A stretch of DNA of 64,000 nucleotides from Muribaculum sp. An289 (GTDB lineage: Bacteria; Bacteroidota; Bacteroidia; Bacteroidales; UBA932). Positions within the stretch are counted from its first letter, which is position 1. Each line of letters begins with the position of its first letter. A program made the translations under genes and the position numbers. The notes below the pieces were generated by a model. The model worked only from the letters and a program-made list of their open reading frames with translations, did not search any database and had not been told where the DNA came from. The stretch covers positions 62,001-126,000 of the forward strand of contig NZ_NFIV01000004.1 of the NCBI RefSeq assembly GCF_002159555.1, written 5' to 3'. Of this stretch, positions 26,506-34,788 are shown piece after piece.

Positions 26506-27582
26506 ATGAGACGGACAATAATCACGATTGCCGCCATCGCGGCGGTTTTATTTTCAGTTATAATGATAGTAACGGCACAGTCGGGACCTGAACCCGGTAA
26601 AGACGGTAACAAGTATGTCCCGTATGAACAACGCACGGGAAACGAATCCATAGTATATTTCACACGCGACCTGAGCGCGGAGGGACTGATAAAGGCTTAC
26701 GAACAGGTGTGCGGGAACATTGAAGGGCATACAGGCGTAAAGCTGCACACCGGTGAGCAGAACGGCCCGAATATTATTCCAAGCGAATGGGTAAAGGCTT
26801 TGTTCCAGAAGGTTCTCCCGGATGCCACGATAGTCGAGACCAACACTTATTATGCAGGTGACCGCTATACTACGGAGCAACACCGCAAGACATTGGAAGT
26901 GAACGGATGGACATTCTGCCCGGTGGACATAATGGACGAGGAGGATACCCTGACTCTTCCTGTCCGCGGGGGAAAATGGTTCGACCGTATGTCGATGGGA
27001 AGCCATATCGCGGATTACAATTCCTTGGTAGTGCTTACCCATTTTAAAGGCCACTCCCAGGGAGGTTTCGGAGGCAGCAACAAAAACATAGGCATAGGCT
27101 GTGCCGACGGGCGTATCGGAAAAGCATGGATACATACTACTCCGGGGCAGGACAACCAGTGGGACATAGCCAAGGAAGAGTTCATGGAAAGGATGACCGA
27201 GTCCACAAAGGCTGTCATGGATTATTTCGGAAAGCACATAACCTATGTCAACGTAATGCGTAACATGTCTGTTTCCTGTGATTGCGAAGGAGTGAACGCC
27301 GCTCCTGTCGTGACTCCTAACGTAGGCATCCTCTCGTCTACCGACATACTTGCCATCGATCAAGCCTGCGTGGATTTGGTTTATGCGATGACCGAAGCCG
27401 ATCATCATGACCTTGTAGAGCGTATCGAGACTCGCCACGGTCTGCGCCAGCTTTCCTACATGAAAGAGCTCGGCATGGGCAACGACCGCTATATCCTTAT
27501 CGATTTGGACAATGGAGGAAAACGCATCACTGCTGCTGAGGCGGTAGAAGGTCTGAAGCCTTTCGTCCAGGGACAGGAATAG
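26506..27582 (+). CDS. DUF362 domain-containing exported protein
   Basis: 358 residues with an N-terminal hydrophobic signal (about 5-24). DUF362 features: VLTHFKGHSQGGFGGSNKN, CADGRIGK, and the Cys pair in SVSCDCEGVNAAPV. The family is often annotated as iron-sulfur/ferredoxin-like and is found near metal-related genes; function is not known. Its own terminator at 27632-27677 separates it from grpE. Confidence 0.8.
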   Translation: MRRTIITIAAIAAVLFSVIMIVTAQSGPEPGKDGNKYVPYEQRTGNESIVYFTRDLSAEGLIKAYEQVCGNIEGHTGVKLHTGEQNGPNIIPSEWVKALFQKVLPDATIVETNTYYAGDRYTTEQHRKTLEVNGWTFCPVDIMDEEDTLTLPVRGGKWFDRMSMGSHIADYNSLVVLTHFKGHSQGGFGGSNKNIGIGCADGRIGKAWIHTTPGQDNQWDIAKEEFMERMTESTKAVMDYFGKHITYVNVMRNMSVSCDCEGVNAAPVVTPNVGILSSTDILAIDQACVDLVYAMTEADHHDLVERIETRHGLRQLSYMKELGMGNDRYILIDLDNGGKRITAAEAVEGLKPFVQGQE

Positions 27583-27631
27583 CCGTACCTGAGGTTTTGA
27601 GGACTGACATATTGTCCGTTTTGCTGAAAGG

Positions 27632-27677
27632 CAGGTGCTTGGCAGATTTTTTGGACAGAGCCAAGCGCCTGTTTTTT
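27632..27677 (+). terminator. Rho-independent terminator after the DUF362 gene
   Basis: Stem CAGGTGCTTGGC / GCCAAGCGCCTG (12 pairs, one G-T wobble), followed by TTTTTT. Confidence 0.8.
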
Positions 27678-27767
27678 CAGGCTGCACGGGTCGGGCCGTC
27701 TGTCGCAAGGCAAGAGTCCGGTTCTGCGTAAAATAAGTGGTTGAATAATAAAAAAATATAAGATATT

Positions 27768-28379
27768 ATGGCTGATAAAGAAGATTTGAAGGATGTAAAT
27801 AAGACGGAAGGGGCCGAAGGGCCGGAAATCAAATCCGAAACAGGGGTTTCCGGTGAGGCCAAATCATCTGAAAACAAGAAGAAGAACAAGACTTTTTCCA
27901 AAAAGGAAAAGGCGGAGGATGTTTTGAAAAACCAGGTTGCCGAGCTTCAGTCACAGGTAGACAGGAAAAATGACGAGTATCTGAGGCTCATGGCCGAATT
28001 CGACAATTTCCGCCGCCGTACTGCCAAAGAGCGGTTGGAGCTAATCTCCACGGCAGGCGAGGATGTGATAAAGGGCCTTCTGCCTGTTCTCGATGACTGT
28101 GAAAGGGCAATGGCGGTCTTGAGGGACTCGGATGCCATGGCTGCCGCCAAGGAAGGCACCGAACTCATATATACAAAGTTGAAGGATTATCTCAAGTCCC
28201 GCGGACTTTCCGAGATAGAGAGCAAGGACAAGCCTCTGGATACCGATTTCCATGAGGCCGTGGCGCAGATACCTGCCCCGGAAGAATCCAAGAAAGGGCT
28301 TATTTACGATGTTATCCAGAAGGGCTATACATTGAACGGCAAGGTAATTCGTTTCGCCAAAGTGGTCGTAGCGGTCTGA
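27768..28379 (+). CDS. grpE: GrpE nucleotide exchange factor
   Basis: 203 residues. Releases ADP from DnaK. The first about 60 residues are charged and unstructured, then a long coiled coil (LKNQVAELQSQVDRKNDEYLR, quoted in part; about 63-110) with the conserved EFDNFRRRTAKER, and the beta-domain ending KVIRFAKVVVAV. Followed 48 bases later by dnaJ, the usual co-chaperone pair; dnaK is not in this window. Confidence 0.95.
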   Translation: MADKEDLKDVNKTEGAEGPEIKSETGVSGEAKSSENKKKNKTFSKKEKAEDVLKNQVAELQSQVDRKNDEYLRLMAEFDNFRRRTAKERLELISTAGEDVIKGLLPVLDDCERAMAVLRDSDAMAAAKEGTELIYTKLKDYLKSRGLSEIESKDKPLDTDFHEAVAQIPAPEESKKGLIYDVIQKGYTLNGKVIRFAKVVVAV

Positions 28380-28427
28380 TGCCTGCCGTTTTGTCAGTGT
28401 GCCGGTTGATTAAGGGAGTGTTTTAAA

Positions 28428-29633
28428 ATGGCGGAAAAAAGAGATTATTATGAAGTGCTCGGTGTCGAAAAGTCGGCATCGGCCGATGACATAAAGAAAG
28501 CGTACAGGAAAGTAGCGCTGAAATACCATCCGGACCGTAATCCGGGCGACAAGGACGCCGAAGAAAAATTCAAGGAGGCGGCCGAGGCTTACAGCGTGCT
28601 GAGCGATCCTGACAAACGTGCGAAATACGATAAGTTCGGACATGCCGGCGTAGACGGTGCCCAGGGCGGTTTCGGCGGCTTCGAAGGCTTCGGCGGCCAG
28701 GGCGGTTTCTCCATGGATGACATTTTCTCCATGTTCGGTGATATTTTCGGCGGAAGGGGAGGCCGTGGCGGTTTCGGTGGCTTCGGAGGTTTTGGCGGCT
28801 TCGGTGGCTTCGAAGGCCAGGGCGGCAATGTGCAGAAGGTCTACCGCGGCTCCAACATACGTGTGCGCGTGAAAGTTTCCCTTGAAGAAATCGTCAAGGG
28901 TGCGAAGAAGAGCATCAAGATTGAAAAATATATCCCTTGTCCCGACTGCGGGAGCAAGGGTGCGAAATCTTCTTCCGATATCAAGACCTGCGATGCCTGC
29001 AAGGGCAGCGGCCAGCAGGTCCGTGTGGTGCGTGGCCTGTTCGGACAGTCTTACGAATATTCGGAATGTCCGGTGTGCCACGGAGAAGGGAAGGTGATAG
29101 TCAATCCATGTCCGAGGTGTGCCGGGCACGGAATCGTCAAATCGAAAGAGGAAATCAATTTTACCATCCCGGCCGGTGTGTCCGACGGTATGGAACTCCG
29201 TTTGCGGGGTGCTGGAAATGCGGCAAAGAACAACGGTACTCCAGGCGATTTGCTGGTGCTTATCAGCGAAGAGCCGCATCCTGACTTCAGGCGCGAGGGC
29301 AACAACCTGATTTACTCGCTGTTCATATCCGTTCCGGATGCCATCCTCGGAAAGACTGTGGAAATCCCGTATTTCAATGAAAGGCTCAAGGTGAAAATCG
29401 AGCCGGGAACGCAGCCGGGCCAGGTAATAAAGTTCTCCGGCAAGGGTATCCCGGTGCTGAACGGCTATGGAAAGGGCGACCTGCTCGTATATGTCCAGGT
29501 CTGGGTTCCGAAAAAACTCGACAAGGAAACGAAAGCTCTGGTGGAGGGCCTTTCGTCGAAGCCCGAGTTCGAGCCCAAGCCTGTAAAGGAGGACAGGAAC
29601 TTTTTCGATAAATTCAAGAGGATTTTCGGATAA
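28428..29633 (+). CDS. dnaJ: Chaperone DnaJ
   Basis: 401 residues with all class-I parts: J domain with His34-Pro35-Asp36 (KYHPDRNPG), a long Gly/Phe-rich linker (about 77-140, [11 protein letters not shown] units), four zinc-finger motifs ([32 protein letters not shown]; about 168-240) and two C-terminal substrate-binding domains. Delivers unfolded proteins to DnaK. The Gly/Phe tract is coded by near-perfect 9-12 bp repeats, which makes its length prone to change. Confidence 0.97.
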   Translation: MAEKRDYYEVLGVEKSASADDIKKAYRKVALKYHPDRNPGDKDAEEKFKEAAEAYSVLSDPDKRAKYDKFGHAGVDGAQGGFGGFEGFGGQGGFSMDDIFSMFGDIFGGRGGRGGFGGFGGFGGFGGFEGQGGNVQKVYRGSNIRVRVKVSLEEIVKGAKKSIKIEKYIPCPDCGSKGAKSSSDIKTCDACKGSGQQVRVVRGLFGQSYEYSECPVCHGEGKVIVNPCPRCAGHGIVKSKEEINFTIPAGVSDGMELRLRGAGNAAKNNGTPGDLLVLISEEPHPDFRREGNNLIYSLFISVPDAILGKTVEIPYFNERLKVKIEPGTQPGQVIKFSGKGIPVLNGYGKGDLLVYVQVWVPKKLDKETKALVEGLSSKPEFEPKPVKEDRNFFDKFKRIFG

Positions 29634-29685
29634 AAGGAATATCTCGCATTTTTTCGCCGTTTTTTGTCGAAAAACGAAAATATTT

Positions 29686-29716
29686 TTTGGAGATATTGAA
29701 AAACTCGTTACCTTTG
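29686..29716 (+). promoter_or_regulatory. rplS promoter
   Basis: TTTG (29686-29689), 19 bases, TACCTTTG (29709-29716). Same spacing as the promoter at 9728. Start codon is 87 bases below, leaving room for the leader hairpin. Confidence 0.75.
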
Positions 29717-29730
29717 CAGTCCCAAAATAA

Positions 29731-29780
29731 AAGCAACCTCTTGCGTGGTTTTGAAATTTTTTGGCAACGTTGCTTTTTTT
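29731..29780 (+). promoter_or_regulatory. Attenuator-like leader hairpin of rplS
   Basis: AAGCAAC (29731-29737) pairs with GTTGCTT (29769-29775), followed by a T run, so an intrinsic terminator lies between promoter and start codon. An internal TTGCGTGG / TTGGCAAC segment offers an alternative pairing. Autoregulation of ribosomal proteins through such leaders is common; whether L19 is the ligand is inference. Confidence 0.5.
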
Positions 29781-29803
29781 TACTGTATTAAACTGAATTT
29801 GAA

Positions 29804-30178
29804 ATGGATTTGATTAAGATTGCCGAGCAGGCATGCGCAAATGAGTACAGGCCGGTACTTCCGGAGTTCAATGCAGGTGACACCATTACCGTTACCTACA
29901 AGATTAAAGAGGAAAACAAGGAAAGGCTTCAGAAATTCCGTGGAGTCGTAATACAGAGGAAAGGCCACGGCACTACGGCTACCTTTACCGTAAGGAAGAT
30001 TTCCAGCGGAATAGGTGTTGAGCGTATCTTCCCTGTGATTTCACCGTTCATCGAAAACGTGGAAGTCAACAAGTACGGTAAAGTACGCAGGGCAAGGATA
30101 TATTATCTGAGAAACCTCACCGGTAAGAAGGCAAGGATTAAAGAGCGCCGCAGAGTCAATGTGGCTACGGAGGAGTAA
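29804..30178 (+). CDS. rplS: Large ribosomal subunit protein L19
   Basis: 124 residues, at the 30S-50S interface. Typical L19 sequence: [47 protein letters not shown] and [13 protein letters not shown]. Followed by tRNA-Arg 33 bases downstream on the same strand with no terminator between, so they may share a transcript. Confidence 0.97.
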   Translation: MDLIKIAEQACANEYRPVLPEFNAGDTITVTYKIKEENKERLQKFRGVVIQRKGHGTTATFTVRKISSGIGVERIFPVISPFIENVEVNKYGKVRRARIYYLRNLTGKKARIKERRRVNVATEE

Positions 30179-30211
30179 TCCGAAAGCGGACAATCGTAGT
30201 ACGAAAATATC

Positions 30212-30285
30212 GGCCCCTTAGCTCAACTGAATAGAGCATCTGACTACGGATCAGAAGGTTACAGGTTTGAATCCTGTAGGGGTCA
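30212..30285 (+). tRNA. tRNA-Arg (anticodon ACG)
   Basis: Full cloverleaf by eye: acceptor GGCCCCT / AGGGGTC, D stem GCTC/GAGC, anticodon stem TCTGA/TCAGA with loop CTACGGA (anticodon ACG), T stem ACAGG/CCTGT, discriminator A. CCA is not encoded. ACG is normally edited to ICG and reads CGT/CGC/CGA. Confidence 0.95.
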
Positions 30286-30293
30286 CAAAAATA

Positions 30294-30325
30294 ATGGCGG
30301 TTAAGACATTAACCGCCATCGTTTT
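30294..30325. terminator. Bidirectional terminator after tRNA-Arg and the SlyD-like gene
   Basis: Perfect 11 bp stem ATGGCGGTTAA / TTAACCGCCAT with loop GACA, followed by CGTTTTATTAT on the plus strand. The SlyD-like gene converges on it from the other side. Confidence 0.8.
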
Positions 30326-30326
30326 A

Positions 30327-30905
30327 TTATTTGCCGCAGCCTCCGCAACATCCGTCTCCGCAGCCGCCTTCATCTCCGCAGCCGCCTTCATCTCCGCAGC
30401 AGCCTCCTCCGCATCCGTGTCCGGCAAATTCGCCATGCAGTCCTTCGGTGAGTTCCTTTTCAGTGGCTTCGCGCACTTCCGCCACTTCTACAGAGAAGTT
30501 GAGGGTCTTCCCGGCCATCGGGTGATTGAAGTCCATGACAACTATGTCCGGCTTGATTTCCACCACTTTGCCATGCATGATCTGGCCGCGGTCGTTCATC
30601 ATCGGAATCATGTTGCCTACGAAAAGGATGTCTTCGCGTACGACACCGTCGTTTTCGAATATCTTCTTGGGAAGTTCCACTATCGCTTCCGGTTCTGATA
30701 CTCCGTAGCCCTCTTCAGGGGTGAGTGTGAATTCGACTTTGTCTCCGACGGTTTTCCCTTCGAGGTTGGACTCGAATTTTGGAAGCAGCATCCCTTTGCC
30801 GAAAATGAAATCCAGCGGTTTTTCAGGGGTTGTCTTGTCGGCTACCTGTCCGTCTACTGTAAGTGTGTAGTGTACTGAAACTACTTTGTCTTTGGTGATT
30901 TTCAT
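30327..30905 (-). CDS. slyD: SlyD-like FKBP-type peptidyl-prolyl isomerase with metal-binding tail
   Basis: 192 residues. FKBP fold with the SlyD insert-in-flap domain: VSVHYTLTVDGQVADKT at the start, EEGYGVSEPEAIVELPK, FNHPMAGKTLNFSVEV. The C-terminus (about 160-192) is a run of Gly/Cys with Asp/Glu (CGGGCCGDEGGCGDEGGCG), at least ten Cys, like the nickel-binding tail of E. coli SlyD but richer in Cys. The tail is coded by repeats of CCGCATTC-like units and may differ in length among strains. Confidence 0.92.
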   Translation of the reverse strand: MKITKDKVVSVHYTLTVDGQVADKTTPEKPLDFIFGKGMLLPKFESNLEGKTVGDKVEFTLTPEEGYGVSEPEAIVELPKKIFENDGVVREDILFVGNMIPMMNDRGQIMHGKVVEIKPDIVVMDFNHPMAGKTLNFSVEVAEVREATEKELTEGLHGEFAGHGCGGGCCGDEGGCGDEGGCGDGCCGGCGK

Positions 30906-30932
30906 GTTAAAAATATTTTTATCAGTTAAATT

Positions 30933-32282
30933 TTATCCGTTAAAATCCACATCTTCGAATGCGAGGGTAGGTACCTGCCAGCGCAGGCTTTCGAGCGGGT
31001 CGGTTCCCGCGAATAATGATTTTGCCCAAAGCGACAGTATGTCGCCGGTTATGAGCATTTCACTTATAGGATACAGTATTTCCCCGTTTTCAAAACGGAA
31101 TCCTTCGATTCCGAAGGAAAAGGCCCCTGTTACCGGATTGGAATTGCCTCCGTTGAATCCTGTAACAAGTATTCCCGAGCCCGATTGCCGGAGTATGTAG
31201 TCTAAAGAGGAAATGCCGTGGCCCGTTCCCTTGCCGGAAGTCCTGTCGAAAGGGACGATGACGGGCCTTGAGGCCGATTCGACAGTCTGGGGCATCCCGA
31301 GTTTGCGTGATGCGTATGAATTGATGAAGTACATCCCCACTGTGCCGCGGCTGATTATGTCGCAGTCCTTTGTCGCCACCCCTTCGGAATCGAAAAGTCT
31401 TGACCCGGGAGCGCCTTTGACGTGCGGCCTGTCGATAACGTCGAGCCATTCCGGGAAAACGCGCTTTCCGAGCGAATCGGTCAGAAACGAGTTGTGCTGC
31501 TCGATGGCCATCCCGTTCAGGGCTGCCATTATCGGTGCGAAAAGCCTCGATGCGACATAGTTCTCAACGACCATGATGTACTTTCCGCTTTTGATTTTCT
31601 TGGGGTTTAGCCTTGCCGTGGCGCGTTCATACGCCTTTGTCGCGCAATCTTCATATTTCAGGCCGGAAAGCATGGGGGAGGCGGACCAGAAATATCCGCT
31701 GGCCCTTGAGTTTCCCTTGCCTTTTACGGTTATTTCCGAAGATATGGCGTATGTGGTTTCATAGCCGAGCCCGGTGAATCCCTGGGTGTCGGCGATAAAT
31801 AAGCCGTCGGCCTGTTCGGAAAATTCGGTTTCGGCGGATATTGCCGTTCCCGGAGCGGCCGCAGCGCATTCCATCGCTATTTCCTTTTTCCTTTCCGGTG
31901 GTACATCGTCGAAGGACGGGTCGTCTATCTCCATTTCATGTCCGGAACTTGTCCCTTTGTAATACAATTCCTTGGCAGGCAGGCATCTCGCTCCATCGGC
32001 GGCAAGCATCCTTACCGTTTCCACGCTGGATTCAAGGAATCCCTTCAATTCTCCTGGCTCGAATCTGTTGGTTGAAAAATTGCCGTATTTTCCATCGGCG
32101 AATATGTGGAAATACAGGGACCTGTCGGCGGAATGCACGAGTTTGTCGAATTCCTTGTCCAATACCGAGTAGGTGGACATTACGCTTTTGTTCAGGCAGA
32201 CTTTTGCCGCCGAGGCTCCGGCCCTCAGTGCGCAGTCCAATGAATCCAAGGCTATTTTCCGTTCGTTTTCCGTAATTTTCAT
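30933..32282 (-). CDS. tldE: TldE/PmbA-type subunit of the TldD/E metallopeptidase
   Basis: 449 residues, PmbA/TldE family. It lacks the HExxxH motif of its partner and keeps the family blocks GMAIEQHNSFLTDSLGKR and DRTSGKGTGHGISSLDYIL, with the C-terminal ISEMLITGDILSLW. TldD/TldE form a hetero-complex that trims peptides such as microcin B17 and CcdA in E. coli. Follows tldD by 42 bases in the same operon. Peptide trimming could relate to the remnant peptide-export locus, but no link is shown. Confidence 0.9.
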   Translation of the reverse strand: MKITENERKIALDSLDCALRAGASAAKVCLNKSVMSTYSVLDKEFDKLVHSADRSLYFHIFADGKYGNFSTNRFEPGELKGFLESSVETVRMLAADGARCLPAKELYYKGTSSGHEMEIDDPSFDDVPPERKKEIAMECAAAAPGTAISAETEFSEQADGLFIADTQGFTGLGYETTYAISSEITVKGKGNSRASGYFWSASPMLSGLKYEDCATKAYERATARLNPKKIKSGKYIMVVENYVASRLFAPIMAALNGMAIEQHNSFLTDSLGKRVFPEWLDVIDRPHVKGAPGSRLFDSEGVATKDCDIISRGTVGMYFINSYASRKLGMPQTVESASRPVIVPFDRTSGKGTGHGISSLDYILRQSGSGILVTGFNGGNSNPVTGAFSFGIEGFRFENGEILYPISEMLITGDILSLWAKSLFAGTDPLESLRWQVPTLAFEDVDFNG

Positions 32283-32324
32283 TTTCGTTCCGTCTTTTAA
32301 AATTTGCGGTAGCCGGTTGCCGGT

Positions 32325-33761
32325 TTACGCTTCGCCTCCTACGGTAAGCGACCTTACCAGGACCGTCGGTATGCCGCAGGTGACGACACAGTTCTGTTCC
32401 TTCCCGCATGTCCATGTCCCGTTGTCTATTTTCAGGTCATTTCCGACAGCGACAATGTCCGACAGCGCTTTCGGACCGTTGCCGATGATGTTTATGTCCT
32501 TGATAGGGGCGGTGAGTTTTCCGTTTTCGATAAGTCTTCCGTTTTTTACGTAAAATGTGAAGTCTCCTTCGCCTATTTTTACCTGTCCGTTGGAAAAATC
32601 ATCCACGTATATGCCGTGGCGTACTTCGGCTATGATGTCTTCCGGTGAGCAATTGCCGTTTTCCATATAAGTGGAGCGCATCCGTGGAATAGGGGGGAAG
32701 CGGAAGGATTCCCTGCGCCCGTTGCCTGTAGGGGCAGTCTTGAAATGTGCGGCGCTTATGCGGTCGTGGAGGAAGGATTCGAGCTTTCCGGAACGTACCA
32801 TGTATGTTTTCTGTCCCGGTACGCCTTCGTCATCCACATTCACCGAGCCGCGGTTGTATGCCAGCGTGCCGTCATCTACCACGCTTATGGACGGGTCGCA
32901 TACGGTTTTTCCGAATTGTTCCGAAAATACCGATTGTTTTTTGCGGATGAAGTCGGCTTCGAAGGCGTGTCCTATGGCTTCGTGAAGCAGGATTCCGCTG
33001 CCTCCGGCTCCCATTACGACTGGCATTTCGCCTCCTTTGGGCCTTATTGCGGCAAATCTTTCATCGATTCCTTTTGTCACGTCTGCCGCCACTTCGTCTA
33101 TCAGTTTGGCCGACAGCAGGTCGAAGCCCATGCGGAAACTCCTCGATGCGGAATTTGTTTCGGTATTGCCTGCGCCGTCCTTGAATATGCCGGCAGCAGT
33201 GACTGACGTCAATGGGCGGGAATCGAAGGATAGGCCGTCGATGGAGTTGTACATCATTATCATGGAAAATGAGTCAGCAATCTTTGCCTGTACCTTTATG
33301 ACCCTTCCGTCGCTTTCGGCAACCCTGTCTCCGAGGCGTTTGAGCAACGGCAGCCTCTTGGCCGCGCCGTATTCTTCTATACGGGCCACGGACCAGTAGT
33401 GCTTTCCGGGAATACGGTTTTTGAGAAGTCCGTCAGAGTAGGCGTAGCCCGGTTCCGTTCCCGAAGGGCTGTCGGCAATCATGGCCGCGTTCAATGCAGC
33501 CCTGCGAATGTCCTCCCATTCCGTGCTTTCGGTGTAGGCGTAACCGGTCTTTTCACCTTTGAGGACCCTTATTCCCATGCCGTAATCTATATGGCTGCCT
33601 CCTGAGTTGACCTGCCCGTCACGCATCGACAGTTCGTTGTATACGGTGTGCTCGAAATATAGGTCCGCAAAATCCCCTCCCTTCGACAGGGCGAGGCCGG
33701 TAAGTTCCCTGAGGTTTTCCTCGGTAACTTTGAAATGTTCAAGATATGCTGTCTTATCCAT
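32325..33761 (-). CDS. tldD: TldD metallopeptidase catalytic subunit
   Basis: 478 residues from ATG 33759-33761 (MDKTAYLEHFKV). The zinc motif HEAIGH (about 260-265) followed by AFEAD is intact, as are MRDGQVNSGG near the N-terminus and DVEG-like GVPGQKTYMV. An in-frame extension to 33836 would overlap the preceding gene region with basic, non-family residues and is rejected. Active partner of the TldE-like protein downstream. Confidence 0.92.
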   Translation of the reverse strand: MDKTAYLEHFKVTEENLRELTGLALSKGGDFADLYFEHTVYNELSMRDGQVNSGGSHIDYGMGIRVLKGEKTGYAYTESTEWEDIRRAALNAAMIADSPSGTEPGYAYSDGLLKNRIPGKHYWSVARIEEYGAAKRLPLLKRLGDRVAESDGRVIKVQAKIADSFSMIMMYNSIDGLSFDSRPLTSVTAAGIFKDGAGNTETNSASRSFRMGFDLLSAKLIDEVAADVTKGIDERFAAIRPKGGEMPVVMGAGGSGILLHEAIGHAFEADFIRKKQSVFSEQFGKTVCDPSISVVDDGTLAYNRGSVNVDDEGVPGQKTYMVRSGKLESFLHDRISAAHFKTAPTGNGRRESFRFPPIPRMRSTYMENGNCSPEDIIAEVRHGIYVDDFSNGQVKIGEGDFTFYVKNGRLIENGKLTAPIKDINIIGNGPKALSDIVAVGNDLKIDNGTWTCGKEQNCVVTCGIPTVLVRSLTVGGEA

Positions 33762-33784
33762 TTGTGTCTTTATGTTCTGTCCTG

Positions 33785-34543
33785 CTATTTTCCGCTCGTC
33801 ACCCCGTATCCGAAAAGGGCGAAATCGCCTCTGCAAGGGTCTCCAGGGAAAATTCCGGAGAGTTTTTCAGTGATTTCCTCCACTGTCCGCAGGTCTTTGC
33901 CCTTCCTTCCGGTGAGTCCGAGTTCGAAGGCCTGGCGGTGTGAATGCACATCGAGGGGCAGCAGGAGATCCGCCGGGTCCGTCCCTGTCCATATTCCGAG
34001 GTCTACCGGGCTGTTCCGCCTTACAAACCAGCGGCGCATCATGTTTATCTTCTTGTTGGCTGCCTTCGGGTCGTTTGCCTTGCCGTAAATCTCTGTCCTT
34101 ATCCCGTTTATTCCGAGGATTTCCATGCTGTGGTTGCCCGCCGCATAGAATTTTTCGATGTTACGGCAGATTCCTGCAAATTCGCTCCATCTCACTGTGC
34201 GGTGCAGGGATGCGCTGTCTTCTAACCGGCTTTCCCATTTCCGTCCCATCACATAGTCGAAGGGCCTCCATTCCATTTCGTCGAAAGCCCGCTTGCAGTC
34301 CCTTACAATCATGGAGCGCCGTCCCCATGCGAGATGTGCAGCGATAATGCCGGCTATCTCGATGTCTTCGAGGCGGTAACCGCCGTCATTCGTGACGTTG
34401 ATGCCATCGATACTGTCGGTGCGCATGCGGTTGAAGAAAAATTTCGGGAAAATTATCGGGTCTTCCTGAAAATATTTTTCGTCTTCGTATGTGTCGGCCC
34501 ACTCCCTGAGCCTCTCGGCCAAAATCCCGTCGTCCATTGCCAT
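33785..34543 (-). CDS. TIGR02757 family protein (DUF2400)
   Basis: 252 residues. Conserved features of this Bacteroidota family: FFFNRMRTDSIDGINVTND-like opening, AHLAWGRRSMIVRDCKRAF, and MMRRWFVRRNSPVDLGIW with the closing LDVHSHRQAFELGL and FGYGVTS. Function unknown; a helix-hairpin-like nucleic-acid role has been suggested for the family, but the sequence alone does not show it. The frame opens up to 34597, but the promoter box at 34582-34589 lies there, so ATG 34541-34543 is used. First gene of the tldD-tldE operon. Confidence 0.85.
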   Translation of the reverse strand: MAMDDGILAERLREWADTYEDEKYFQEDPIIFPKFFFNRMRTDSIDGINVTNDGGYRLEDIEIAGIIAAHLAWGRRSMIVRDCKRAFDEMEWRPFDYVMGRKWESRLEDSASLHRTVRWSEFAGICRNIEKFYAAGNHSMEILGINGIRTEIYGKANDPKAANKKINMMRRWFVRRNSPVDLGIWTGTDPADLLLPLDVHSHRQAFELGLTGRKGKDLRTVEEITEKLSGIFPGDPCRGDFALFGYGVTSGK

Positions 34544-34581
34544 TTTGTTTGTTACATTCCTGTATGCCCTCAAACAATCTG

Positions 34582-34589
34582 CAAAGATA
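34582..34589 (-). promoter_or_regulatory. Promoter -7 box for the TIGR02757-tldD-tldE operon
   Basis: Minus strand TATCTTTG, with TTTG 21 bases upstream; 38 bases above the chosen start. Confidence 0.65.
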
Positions 34590-34712
34590 CGCACCAATCC
34601 GTCATTTTGGCAAATTGCCGTTTAAAAATTAATTATCTTTAGAAGTTGTTCGTGTCGTTTATTCGGCCTTTGTGGCTGTTCCCGGTTTTACAAAAAACTC
34701 GGGCAATCCACA

Positions 34713-34757
34713 TCAAAAAAAACTCGGCAACCATGCACCGGTCGCCGAGTTTTATTT
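34713..34757 (-). terminator. Terminator after aspA
   Basis: Stem AACTCGGC / GCCGAGTT with an inner ACC/GGT pairing; runs of A on the left and T on the right make it usable in both directions. Lies 32 bases past the aspA stop. Confidence 0.8.
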
Positions 34758-34788
34758 ATGTAAAACCGTTTTTATGGGTTGTTTTCCC

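Noticed and set aside
26301-26663. 121-residue N-terminal extension of the MATE protein
   Set aside because: Runs through the promoter box and lacks family similarity; MATE proteins begin at MENKVTL here.
28410-29279. Long frame opposite dnaJ
   Set aside because: Its length follows from the codon bias and repeats of dnaJ; no recognisable protein features.
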